Below, one piece after another: positions 1 through 6,728 of a DNA stretch of 26,915 nucleotides. Where the stretch lies: contig JACNKJ010000157.1 in the NCBI GenBank assembly GCA_014382085.1, forward strand, positions 1 through 26,915. The letters run 5' to 3'. A program made the translations under genes and the position numbers. Each line of letters starts with the position of its first letter. Positions within the stretch are counted from its first letter, which is position 1. The DNA comes from a bacterium. GTDB lineage: Bacteria > Krumholzibacteriota > Krumholzibacteriia > JACNKJ01. The notes beneath the pieces are model-generated. The model was not told the origin of the DNA. It did no database searches and was given only the letters and a program-made list of their open reading frames with translations.

Positions 1-610
1 TGCCACTGTCTATCTCGGGGCAGAGGTCCATCATCACACCTTTGTTATAGTCGGAGACGGCAATGATGAAATTGGCCCCGCGGATCTTGCTACGCAGGCT
101 GAAGCGGCTGGGCTCGTGAACCGTGGCGCTGCCATGAGCGGTGAAACTGAAACTTTGTCCGTTGAGTTTCGAGGCGGCCAGGGCAGCGGTGGCCGCCTTG
201 TAAGCGAAGTGGGCGTGAACATGGGCGCGTTCACCCTTTACTGCCCGTGCAAAACTAATCGCGTGGAGCATGTGAACCATACCCTTGATGCCTTTGCCCA
301 AGCGCTGGCTGTCGTTATCGAAGGGAACGCGCAGAAGTAGGTTTTGAAGCGCCAAAGGGCGACGAACAAGGTAGTGCAACACGGAGCCCAGAAGCCGACC
401 GAGTGGCACCGGCCTCAGATTTTTAGTGCGGCCCAGAAAGGGCTTGGCCTCGTCGGGGCAATAATCCGAAGGCAGCAGAGACCAGATTTCGATCTCGAAA
501 CCGGCTTCCTCAAGCACTCGAATCTCGTTGTAGACGAAGTTAAGGGTGTTAGCCGGAAAGCGCTCGATCACGTAGATGAGTCGCTTGGCACTGGACTTCT
601 TCCCGGTCAT
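1..610 (-). CDS. GT4-type glycosyltransferase, N-terminal part, cut by the window edge
   Basis: An open frame runs from ATG at 610 down to the left edge with no stop, giving 203 visible codons. The start is MTGKKSSAKRLIYVIERFPA, followed by residues reading NFVYNEIRVLEEAGFEIEIW, the usual N-terminal beta-alpha-beta opening of a GT-B glycosyltransferase. Around residues 148-175 it reads HVHAHFAYKAATAALAAS and then FTAHGSA, the acceptor-side region typical of WcaL/GT4 colanic-acid-like enzymes; further on comes IIAVSDYNK. The C-terminal nucleotide-sugar-binding half lies outside the window. A GGAAAGG Shine-Dalgarno-like sequence lies about 6-8 bases upstream of the ATG. It is divergent from the deacetylase, glycosyltransferase and CapK genes, so a role in surface polysaccharide assembly is likely. 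The sugar donor is unknown. Confidence 0.85.
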   Translation of the reverse strand, partial: MTGKKSSAKRLIYVIERFPANTLNFVYNEIRVLEEAGFEIEIWSLLPSDYCPDEAKPFLGRTKNLRPVPLGRLLGSVLHYLVRRPLALQNLLLRVPFDNDSQRLGKGIKGMVHMLHAISFARAVKGERAHVHAHFAYKAATAALAASKLNGQSFSFTAHGSATVHEPSRFSLRSKIRGANFIIAVSDYNKGVMMDLCPEIDSG

Positions 611-710
611 GCCTACCTTTCCATCCGCGATTCTCCCGACCCTTGGGAGGCGCGATTGTTGCATAGCTCGAGCACACTGGCAAGAAGGCAGCCGAGCTTC
701 CCAAAAGCCG

Positions 711-740
711 TTGACCGAATTTTCTGAACGCGCTTACTAT
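711..740 (+). promoter_or_regulatory. candidate sigma70-type promoter for the deacetylase operon
   Basis: TTGACC (711-716) and TACTAT (735-740) are separated by 18 bp within the 183-bp divergent gap 611-793. It would give a leader of about 45 bases before the ATG at 794. A much weaker minus-strand pair (TTGCCA, 17 bp, AACAAT) can be found for the opposing glycosyltransferase, but I do not assert it. Nothing else is visible in this gap. Confidence 0.4.
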
Positions 741-793
741 CGGGAAATGCAGGACTTAGCAAGAAGCCGCCTGGCCAGAAATGGGATGGGATA

Positions 794-1612
794 ATGCCGA
801 TCTTCTTCTTCCGAAATGACGACGTGAACATCCTGGACCAGGAGCTGGTCGAAGTGACCCGTCGCTGCACCGAGCAGGGCGTGCCCATTTCCCATGCCGT
901 AGAGCCGGCCAATGTCACCGACGAGGCCGTGGCCTGGCTGCGCGAAGAGAAGGCCAAGGATCCGCGGCTCATTGAAATCACCCAGCATGGTTACGACCAC
1001 GAACTGCGGGACCGAGGTGAGTTTGGTGGGGATCGATCCTTCGAGGATGCGCTGGCCGACCTTCAGCGTGGCCGTGACATCTTGCTGGAGAAATTCGACG
1101 GTGACTTCCTGTCGGCTCTGAACTTTCCCTTCGGCATCTACAATCAGAATGCCATGAAAGCGGCCGACGCTGCGGGTTTCCGGATTATCTGTTCGCATTT
1201 CAATGCGCGTAAATCGCGTCGCGCCATGTACACGGCGGGGCGCGCGCTGCGCATGGGGCAAATTCTGGGCAAGCACATTTCCTATAACCTCGACTTCTAT
1301 CCGCGCACAGGCATGTTCGCCGTGGACGTGTCGATCTCCTTCATCGATCGCTACATCGGACCACACGGCAGCAACACCTGCACCTTCCATTCCCTCGACG
1401 AGATCAAACGTCGCGTGGAAATGTGGATGCCCCACACGCCGGTGATCGGCTTGCTTTTCCATCACCGATTTCATCATCAGCCCGAGCACATGGAATTGAT
1501 CACCGACGCGATCAACTGGCTCAAGACCATCGAGGGCGCCGAATTCCTGAACATCGGCGAAGTTTACGATCGCTTCTGTCCGAATCCCGGCAATGGATTT
1601 AGAAATGGCTGA
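794..1612 (+). CDS. polysaccharide deacetylase (NodB-like/DUF2334-like)
   Basis: 272 residues. The N-terminus MPIFFFRNDDVN carries the Asp-Asp pair (D9, D10) of the NodB fold. The second motif, QHGYDHE, supplies the two metal histidines H65 and H69. A proline-containing motif reading NFPFGIYN (110-117) stands where the family has its third motif, and LLFHHRFHH (221-229) fits the C-terminal catalytic histidine. The family removes acetyl groups from N-acetyl sugars in cell-surface or peptidoglycan polysaccharides using a divalent metal. No signal peptide is present, so it probably acts in the cytoplasm on lipid-linked or nucleotide-linked intermediates; that location is inference. The Shine-Dalgarno sequence is weak (GGGATGGGA). 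Its 3' end overlaps the next gene, implying translational coupling with the glycosyltransferase. The true substrate cannot be read from sequence. Confidence 0.85.
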   Translation: MPIFFFRNDDVNILDQELVEVTRRCTEQGVPISHAVEPANVTDEAVAWLREEKAKDPRLIEITQHGYDHELRDRGEFGGDRSFEDALADLQRGRDILLEKFDGDFLSALNFPFGIYNQNAMKAADAAGFRIICSHFNARKSRRAMYTAGRALRMGQILGKHISYNLDFYPRTGMFAVDVSISFIDRYIGPHGSNTCTFHSLDEIKRRVEMWMPHTPVIGLLFHHRFHHQPEHMELITDAINWLKTIEGAEFLNIGEVYDRFCPNPGNGFRNG

Positions 1613-2777
1613 TCGCGAAGCCATCGTTTGCTTCGGCGGCTACGACTACTGGTACAGCAATCCCGGCAGCCCGGTTCAACTCATGGAGGCGGCTCATCGC
1701 ACCGGCCACAAGGTGCTTTGGGTGAACAGTATCGGCATGAACATGCCACGCATGCGAAAGAGCGGATTCTGGCGTCGGGTGGGCCTGAAGCTGCGCAGCT
1801 GGTCGCGCTGGCTCAAAGTGGCTAATCCCGATTTTCATGTGCTTTCGCCCATCATCCTGCCGCTCTTCGGCAGCCCTGCGCTGGAGCGCATGAACGAACG
1901 CTGGCTGGCTTTTCAGGTGAAGCTGGCCTATCGAATTTTGGGTCTGAAACGTCCGGTGGTCATGGCCTGCCTGCCGTCATTTGCCAAGGTCGCGACCACG
2001 CTTCCCAATGCCGGGCTCATCTACTACCTCACCGATAAGTTCGAAGCCTATCGCGATCTCAAGGCGCGGGGTTCCATGTTGGCGCGCGATCTCCTGCTCA
2101 AGGAGAAGAGCGATCTCCTGCTTTGCTCTTCGCGGAAGATTCAAGAGGACGCCTCCGCCTTCGGCGACAAGGTTCACTTTTTTCCGCACGCGGTGGATTC
2201 GGCCGACTACGACGCGGCACTGGCGTCCAATTCGCCCGAGCCTGCAGATCTCGCAATCATTGCCCATCCCCGGGTGGGCTACTTCGGATCGCTGACCAAT
2301 GCGAACAATCTCGATCTCATCGAGTACTGCGCAAAGGAAGATCCGAGTTTGCAATTCGTGCTCATCGGTCGTGTGATGGGGGACTATTCGCAGGTGGAAA
2401 ATCTGCCCAACGTGCATCTGCTCGGCATGAAACCCTACGAAGAGATTCCTTACTACGGAAAGGGATTCGACGTGGGCATCATGACTTGGCAGCTCACCGA
2501 GTGGATTCGCTACTGCAGTCCTATCAAGACCAAGGAGTATTTGGCCCTGGGTTTACCGGTGGTTTCCATTCCCATTGAAGAGCACGACACGGAATATCCC
2601 GGACTGGTGGAAACGGCAGAGACCGGCCCTCAGGTTCTAGCGGCCATCCATCGCGCGCTTGCCGGCGACGACGACGAGAAACGCGCGGCCCGGCGAGAAC
2701 GTGTGAAGGGCGAAAGCTGGGACAGAAGTTTCGGCGAGATGATCATCATGTTGAAGGAGCGGCAAAGTGGCCATTGA
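1593..2777 (+). CDS. glycosyltransferase, GT-B fold (GT4/Glyco_trans_1-like)
   Basis: 394 residues from ATG at 1593; an in-frame ATG at 1605 (MADREAIV) is an equally possible start, and neither has a clear Shine-Dalgarno sequence. The N-terminal half opens with VCFGGYDYWYSNPGSPVQL and GHKVLWVNSIG, a Rossmann half without the classical glycine loop. The C-terminal half has PRVGYFGSLTNANNLDLI, QFVLIGRV, NVHLLGMKPYEEIPYY and SPIKTKEYLALGLPVVS, the donor-binding half of GT4-like enzymes. In that region the usual acidic E-x7-E pattern is replaced by P-I-K-x-K-E-Y-L-A-x-G-x-P, which is common in exopolysaccharide glycosyltransferases. It overlaps the deacetylase upstream by 20 bp (or 8 bp) and the CapK-like gene downstream by 11 bp, so the three are one operon. 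Linkage and sugar are unknown. Confidence 0.85.
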   Translation: MDLEMADREAIVCFGGYDYWYSNPGSPVQLMEAAHRTGHKVLWVNSIGMNMPRMRKSGFWRRVGLKLRSWSRWLKVANPDFHVLSPIILPLFGSPALERMNERWLAFQVKLAYRILGLKRPVVMACLPSFAKVATTLPNAGLIYYLTDKFEAYRDLKARGSMLARDLLLKEKSDLLLCSSRKIQEDASAFGDKVHFFPHAVDSADYDAALASNSPEPADLAIIAHPRVGYFGSLTNANNLDLIEYCAKEDPSLQFVLIGRVMGDYSQVENLPNVHLLGMKPYEEIPYYGKGFDVGIMTWQLTEWIRYCSPIKTKEYLALGLPVVSIPIEEHDTEYPGLVETAETGPQVLAAIHRALAGDDDEKRAARRERVKGESWDRSFGEMIIMLKERQSGH

Positions 2778-4122
2778 GATTCCGCGCTTTCTGAAGCGTC
2801 CCGCCATCCGTATGGTGGACATCGCACGCAAAACCGATTCCCTGAAGTTCTTGCCCGAGTTGCTGGAGAGCCAGTGGTGGAATCTTTCCATGTTGGAAGA
2901 GCTGCAGGCGAAGCGCATGGCCGAGTTGGGGCGCTATGTGCGTCAGAATGTGCCTTACTGGGCTGCTGCCTTCGTGAAAGCCGGTTTTGATGATGATGAA
3001 GTTCTCACCCCTGAAAACATCGCGCGCTTGCCACTGCTCAACAAGGACATGATCCGCGTGGCCGGCGATTCCCTGAAGTCGCGCGAGTTCGAGAAGTGGC
3101 AGCCCCGGCATAAAAACACTTCGGGGTCCACGGGTGTGCCGCTGGACTACTACATCGATCGGCCGGCGCACAGCTGGCAGTGGGCGCACATGTGGCGTGG
3201 CTGGGCGCAGACGGGTTACGTGCCCGGCGATCTCTACGCTGCGATTTCCGGCGGGTCTCTGGTACCCGAGAAGGCGGCGCTCAAGCAGACGATCTACCTG
3301 GCCCTATCCAGTGCGCTGCACTTCCCGACCTATCACATGAACGACGAGATCATGGAGCGCTACTCCGAAAGGTTGGCCAAGAGTCCCATTGATTTTGTCT
3401 ACGGATATCCATCGAGCATGGAGATCTTTTCGGAGTACATCACGGCGAGCCCGCGAAAGAAGATTCCCATGAAGGCCGTGTTCACCACCAGCGAGGGCTT
3501 GTCGCCCAAGGCGCGCGCGGCCATCGAACTGGCCTTCGAATGCCCGGTCTACGACACCTATGGTTGCAACGACGGCGGCATTTTCAGTTTCGAGTGCGAG
3601 CATCACAATGGCCTGCACATGGGCATGGAAACCGACTTCGTGGAGATCGTGGATGAGAAGGGTCAACGCGTGCCCGACGGTGAACCCGGCGAGGTCATCG
3701 CCACGAATTTGGTGATTCGCGCCATGCCTCTATTGCGTTTCCGCACGGGGGACATTGCCAGCCTCACACGCGAACCCTGTGAATGCGGGCGCGGACTCAT
3801 TCGCGTGCAGGAACTCTCCGGTCGCGAACGGGATGTGATCCACACGCCCGACGGACGCAAGATTCATGGCGCATTCTTCACGCACTTCGAGGCCCTGCAT
3901 CACGCCGATTGGATTGCGCGTTTTCAGATTCATCAACCGGATGCGAACACGTTCATACTTCGCGTGATCCTGCGGCGCGAGCCCAGCGAGGCCGACAAGC
4001 AGGCCGTGATCAAGGATCTGCGCACCGCGATGGGCGACATGGAATATCGTATTGAAGTCGTGGAAAAGATGATGCTGACTCGCACGGGGAAATTCAGGAT
4101 TATCGTTTCGGATATTGGCTAA
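2767..4122 (+). CDS. CapK/PaaK-like adenylate-forming enzyme of a polysaccharide cluster
   Basis: 451 residues. The GTG start at 2767 is fixed by AAGGAG at 2754-2759 with a 7-base spacer. Family features in order: phosphate-binding loop NTSGSTGVP (117-125), YGYPSSMEIF (212-221), TTSEGLSPKARAAIE (240-254), YDTYGCNDGG (262-271), RFRTGDI (324-330) and a C-terminal subdomain from about 355. C277, H284, C338 and C340 fit the structural zinc site of PaaK-type proteins. PaaK makes phenylacetyl-CoA, but homologues in capsule and exopolysaccharide loci (CapK) are thought to activate an acyl group or modify a sugar, which fits the deacetylase and glycosyltransferase neighbours. The A5-type motif has Asp (YGCND) where many relatives have Glu. 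Its stop codon overlaps the stop of the convergent CLC gene. The substrate is unknown. Confidence 0.85.
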   Translation: MAIEIPRFLKRPAIRMVDIARKTDSLKFLPELLESQWWNLSMLEELQAKRMAELGRYVRQNVPYWAAAFVKAGFDDDEVLTPENIARLPLLNKDMIRVAGDSLKSREFEKWQPRHKNTSGSTGVPLDYYIDRPAHSWQWAHMWRGWAQTGYVPGDLYAAISGGSLVPEKAALKQTIYLALSSALHFPTYHMNDEIMERYSERLAKSPIDFVYGYPSSMEIFSEYITASPRKKIPMKAVFTTSEGLSPKARAAIELAFECPVYDTYGCNDGGIFSFECEHHNGLHMGMETDFVEIVDEKGQRVPDGEPGEVIATNLVIRAMPLLRFRTGDIASLTREPCECGRGLIRVQELSGRERDVIHTPDGRKIHGAFFTHFEALHHADWIARFQIHQPDANTFILRVILRREPSEADKQAVIKDLRTAMGDMEYRIEVVEKMMLTRTGKFRIIVSDIG

Positions 4123-6176
4123 AGGTTCTTCACCTTCGCTACGTTGTCTTCGGTGCCAAACAGTAGTATGCGATCGCCCGCGCGCAACACCGTTTCCCGC
4201 TCGGGGAATTCATAGCAGGTCTCGTCACCTTCGGCCGAGCAAACCAGCAGCACCTGCGTGTGAAACCTGCTGCGGAAGTCCAACTCGCGAAGACTCTTCC
4301 CTTCCATCTCGTGGGGCACCACGCACTCGCTAAGCACAAAGCCGCCGAGAGTTTCGCTCACATGGCTCTTCACTGAACTCTGCATGCGGCTGGATACGCC
4401 ACCGGCAAGATCCTCGCTCAGCATGGCGCGGTTGTATGCCTGAATCACGTCGTGGCGCACTAGTGTGCCCAGCGGCCGCGTGGGATCTTCCGCGTCCACC
4501 ACGGGCATTTCCTCGATGTTGCTCTTGCCGAACTGGCGCATGGCGAAGTCTAGATCGTCGTCCAGTGTCACAGTGGGGAAGTTGGTGGTGGCCACATCCA
4601 GCGCGATGAGCACCATGCCCAGAGCGTCCAACTGAGGCAGTGCTCGCTTCACCTCGTCCAGGGTCAGAATGCCGACAATATGCTCCTGCTCATTCACCAC
4701 GAAGGCCTCGTGATGACTCGCCTCGGCCAGAAGCGGAAGCACCTTCGCCAGCGGCATGTCCTGGGGAATCTTTTCTACGTGATCTCGGAACACCTCGCGC
4801 ACGCGAAGGCGGCGAAGCACGTTGTGATCCTTGCCTTTGAGCAGGTCGATGCCCTGCCGTGCCAGTTTGAAGGTGTAGATGGAGTGCCGCTCGAGCTTCT
4901 GGCTCGTGAGCGTTGCGACTACCACACTGATCATTAAGGGCAGTATGATTCCGTAGTCGCGCGTCATTTCGAAGATCATGATAATGGCCGTGATCGGCGC
5001 GTGGATCACGGCCGCAACCACTGCGCCCATGCCCACCAGCGCGTAGGCGCCGGAGCCGGCCGTCCAATCGGGGAACCAGATATTGAAGTAACGGCCGAGG
5101 AGGCCGCCCATCATCACTCCCATGAACAGGCTTGGTGCGAAAATGCCGCCGGAATTGCCCGATCCCAGGGTGATGCTTGTTGCGACAATCTTCACGATGA
5201 GCAGAACTGCCAGGGTGCCAAGCAGTACCTCGCCGTTCATGGCGGCTTCGATAGCCTCGTAACCGTTGCCCAGAGTGCGCGGCGCCCAGATGCCGACGAT
5301 ACCAATCATCAGTCCGCCCAGCGCCGTCTTGAGCGGGGGCCATGCCGGGAAGGATTCAGCGATATCCTCGGCCTTGTGCAGGGTGCGCATGAAGGCCTGT
5401 CCCACAAATGCGGCGAGGAGACCCAGGAAAACGTAGAGTAGAATTTCGCGGCCGTCGGTGAGCGTGAGTCCCTCGGGAATGATGAAGGCCGGGTCGTTAC
5501 CGATGTAGGCGTGGCTGACCAGTGTCGCGATGACCGCGCTGATCACCAGAGGCGCGAAATATCCTACGCTAAAATTCCCCAAGATCACTTCGGCGCTGAA
5601 GAAGGCTCCGGCGATGGGGGCGTTAAAGGTGGCGGCAATACCCGCCGTAGCGCCGCAGGCCACCACGGTTTTCATACGAATGGAATTCAACTTGAGCATC
5701 TGCCCCATGGCTGATCCCATGGCCGCACCGATCTGCACGATGGGACCTTCTCGCCCCACGCTACCGCCGGTTGCGAGAGTGAGCGCACTGGCCACGGTCT
5801 TGCCGATCACCGTGCGCTTGGGAATCACGCCGTCGTTGAGGGCGGTGGCCTTCATGACTTCGGGCACGCCGTGGCCCTTGGCCTCGGGCGCAACGAAATA
5901 GATGACCATGCCGCCCACGAGTCCGCCCAGGGTCGGCACGCCGAGTTTGAGCCAGATAGACGCCTCGCTGAATCGCTGAACGAAGGCGTCGGGGCCGCCC
6001 CAGGCCATCTTTCGGATCAGGTCGATGAGAAACTGGAAGAAGAGGTTGCCCAGGCCGCCGAGCACGCCGATGAACACGGCCAGCACCAATAGATACAGGT
6101 GCTCACGGGATCTGAAATCGCGCAAGGAGTCGGCGATCCAGCCTCGGACTCGGACTTGTAGTTGCTGAAACGACAT
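4119..6176 (-). CDS. CLC-family chloride channel/transporter with CBS pair and RCK_C-like tail
   Basis: 685 residues from ATG at 6176. A TTG at 6191 would add five residues, and neither start has a good Shine-Dalgarno sequence. Numbering below is from the TTG. About ten or more hydrophobic helices occupy residues 30-430. CLC signatures: GHGVPE (106-111), GGSVGREGP (142-150) with gating Glu E148, GSGNSGGIFAPS (343-354) for the anion-selective pore, and SIYTFK with Y439 at the pore tyrosine. The internal proton-glutamate position reads FSAEVI, so it is Val202 where E. coli ClcA has Glu203. Two CBS domains follow (about 464-520 and 533-590), then a TrkA_C/RCK_C-like domain (about 615-690, ending RAGDRILLFGTEDNVAKV) that may sense a nucleotide or ion. 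It is convergent with the CapK gene and divergent from the ArsR unit. Role: membrane anion flux, possibly ligand-gated. Confidence 0.93.
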   Translation of the reverse strand: MSFQQLQVRVRGWIADSLRDFRSREHLYLLVLAVFIGVLGGLGNLFFQFLIDLIRKMAWGGPDAFVQRFSEASIWLKLGVPTLGGLVGGMVIYFVAPEAKGHGVPEVMKATALNDGVIPKRTVIGKTVASALTLATGGSVGREGPIVQIGAAMGSAMGQMLKLNSIRMKTVVACGATAGIAATFNAPIAGAFFSAEVILGNFSVGYFAPLVISAVIATLVSHAYIGNDPAFIIPEGLTLTDGREILLYVFLGLLAAFVGQAFMRTLHKAEDIAESFPAWPPLKTALGGLMIGIVGIWAPRTLGNGYEAIEAAMNGEVLLGTLAVLLIVKIVATSITLGSGNSGGIFAPSLFMGVMMGGLLGRYFNIWFPDWTAGSGAYALVGMGAVVAAVIHAPITAIIMIFEMTRDYGIILPLMISVVVATLTSQKLERHSIYTFKLARQGIDLLKGKDHNVLRRLRVREVFRDHVEKIPQDMPLAKVLPLLAEASHHEAFVVNEQEHIVGILTLDEVKRALPQLDALGMVLIALDVATTNFPTVTLDDDLDFAMRQFGKSNIEEMPVVDAEDPTRPLGTLVRHDVIQAYNRAMLSEDLAGGVSSRMQSSVKSHVSETLGGFVLSECVVPHEMEGKSLRELDFRSRFHTQVLLVCSAEGDETCYEFPERETVLRAGDRILLFGTEDNVAKVKNL

Positions 6177-6269
6177 AGGGATTCGCACCAATCGGCGTGG
6201 GATTTCCTGGGCCGGGCCAAACTAGCAGTGAAGGTCCTAAAGCGCAATCAGGGGCTTCCTGCTTTCTCA

Positions 6270-6307
6270 AATATTCCTACTTGACAATATAGTTGTAAAG
6301 GAATATT
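6270..6307. promoter_or_regulatory. inverted-repeat operator around the arsR-M16 promoter
   Basis: Perfect 9-bp arms AATATTCCT (6270-6278) and AGGAATATT (6299-6307) are separated by 20 bp. The left arm lies just upstream of the -35 box and the right arm runs into the -10 box. The arrangement and AT-rich palindromic character fit a dimeric winged-helix repressor such as the ArsR-family protein encoded at 6396. Autoregulation is inference; the repeat itself is read directly. Confidence 0.6.
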
Positions 6308-6309
6308 CT
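6281..6309 (+). promoter_or_regulatory. strong sigma70-type promoter of the arsR-M16-DUF5916 unit
   Basis: A perfect TTGACA (6281-6286), 17-bp spacer and TATTCT (6304-6309). It is the best-looking promoter in the window and lies inside the inverted repeat 6270-6307. The transcript would begin near 6316 and carry an untranslated leader containing a CGATCCC/GGGATCG hairpin, a leader ORF and a second hairpin before arsR. Confidence 0.7.
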
Positions 6310-6360
6310 GAGTCCTCGATCCCGTGCAAGAGGGGATCGATACCGCAGGAAGGTGAGAGA

Positions 6361-6408
6361 ATGGGGAGGGGCCTTGCTCCTCCCCACCTGCTACGATGTC
6401 CAAATTAG
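6361..6408 (+). CDS. candidate 15-residue leader ORF overlapping the arsR start
   Basis: ATG at 6361 is preceded by AGGAAGG (6347-6353) with a 7-base spacer, the best ribosome site in this leader. It encodes MGRGLAPPHLLRCPN and stops with TAG at 6406-6408, thirteen bases inside the arsR gene and in a different frame. The arsR ATG at 6396 has no Shine-Dalgarno sequence: the bases before it, CCTCCCCACCTGC, are C-rich and pair with GGGGAGG. Translation of the leader would open that hairpin and deliver ribosomes to the arsR start. No protein evidence exists; it could be a chance ORF. Confidence 0.4.
   Translation: MGRGLAPPHLLRCPN
6362..6386 (+). promoter_or_regulatory. hairpin directly upstream of the arsR start codon
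   Basis: TGGGGAGGGGC (6362-6372) pairs with GCTCCTCCCCA (6376-6386) around a CTT loop: an 11-bp stem with one G-U wobble. It begins within the start codon of the leader ORF and ends 9 bases before the arsR ATG. It is not followed by a T-run, so it is more likely a translational control element than a terminator. Confidence 0.5.
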
Positions 6409-6728
6409 CGCGGTCCGACGCCGCACTCACGGCACTGGCGGCACGCTTCAAGCTGCTCGCGGAACCCGTTCGCCTAAGGATCCTCACGATCCTGGCGGAA
6501 GGGGAGAAATCCGTGCAGGAAGTCACGGCCGCCACCGGCCTTCGTCAGCCGCACATTTCTCGTCAACTCGCCATACTCTCCGAATCCGGTGTCCTCCTTC
6601 GACGTAAGGAGGGAACACGCGTATACTACTCGCTCAGCGATTCCCACATATCCACTCTCCTGGACATCGCCGGCCGCTCACTGCACGAGCACCTGGCCGG
6701 TCGCCTGGAGCAACTGGAGGATTCATGA
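6396..6728 (+). CDS. ArsR-family winged-helix transcriptional regulator
   Basis: 110 residues. FKLLAEPVRLRILTIL (18-33) is the typical ArsR helix, followed by a helix-turn-helix around 40-62 (VQEVTAATGLRQPHISRQLA) and a beta-wing reading LLRRKEGTRVYYSL (67-80). There is no cysteine, so the ELCVCDL-type metal or thiol site is absent. D82-x-H84 and H97/H99 in the last helices recall the alpha5 zinc site of CzrA/SmtB, but the spacing differs, so metal sensing is only possible. The promoter 6281-6309 inside an inverted repeat suggests autorepression. Its TGA overlaps the ATG of the M16 protease (ATGA, 6725-6728), which ties regulator and protease together translationally. The ATG at 6396 lacks a Shine-Dalgarno sequence, and the frame has no other start after the TGA at 6354-6356. 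Confidence 0.9.
   Translation: MSKLARSDAALTALAARFKLLAEPVRLRILTILAEGEKSVQEVTAATGLRQPHISRQLAILSESGVLLRRKEGTRVYYSLSDSHISTLLDIAGRSLHEHLAGRLEQLEDS

Noticed and set aside
737..1624. 295-codon minus-strand open frame across the deacetylase gene
   Set aside because: It mirrors codon-position bias of the plus-strand gene, whose NodB motifs are clear; its own product shows no recognisable family motif.
6396..6728. Arsenic-resistance function for the ArsR-family gene
   Set aside because: No cysteines and no arsenic genes nearby; ArsR names only the fold family.
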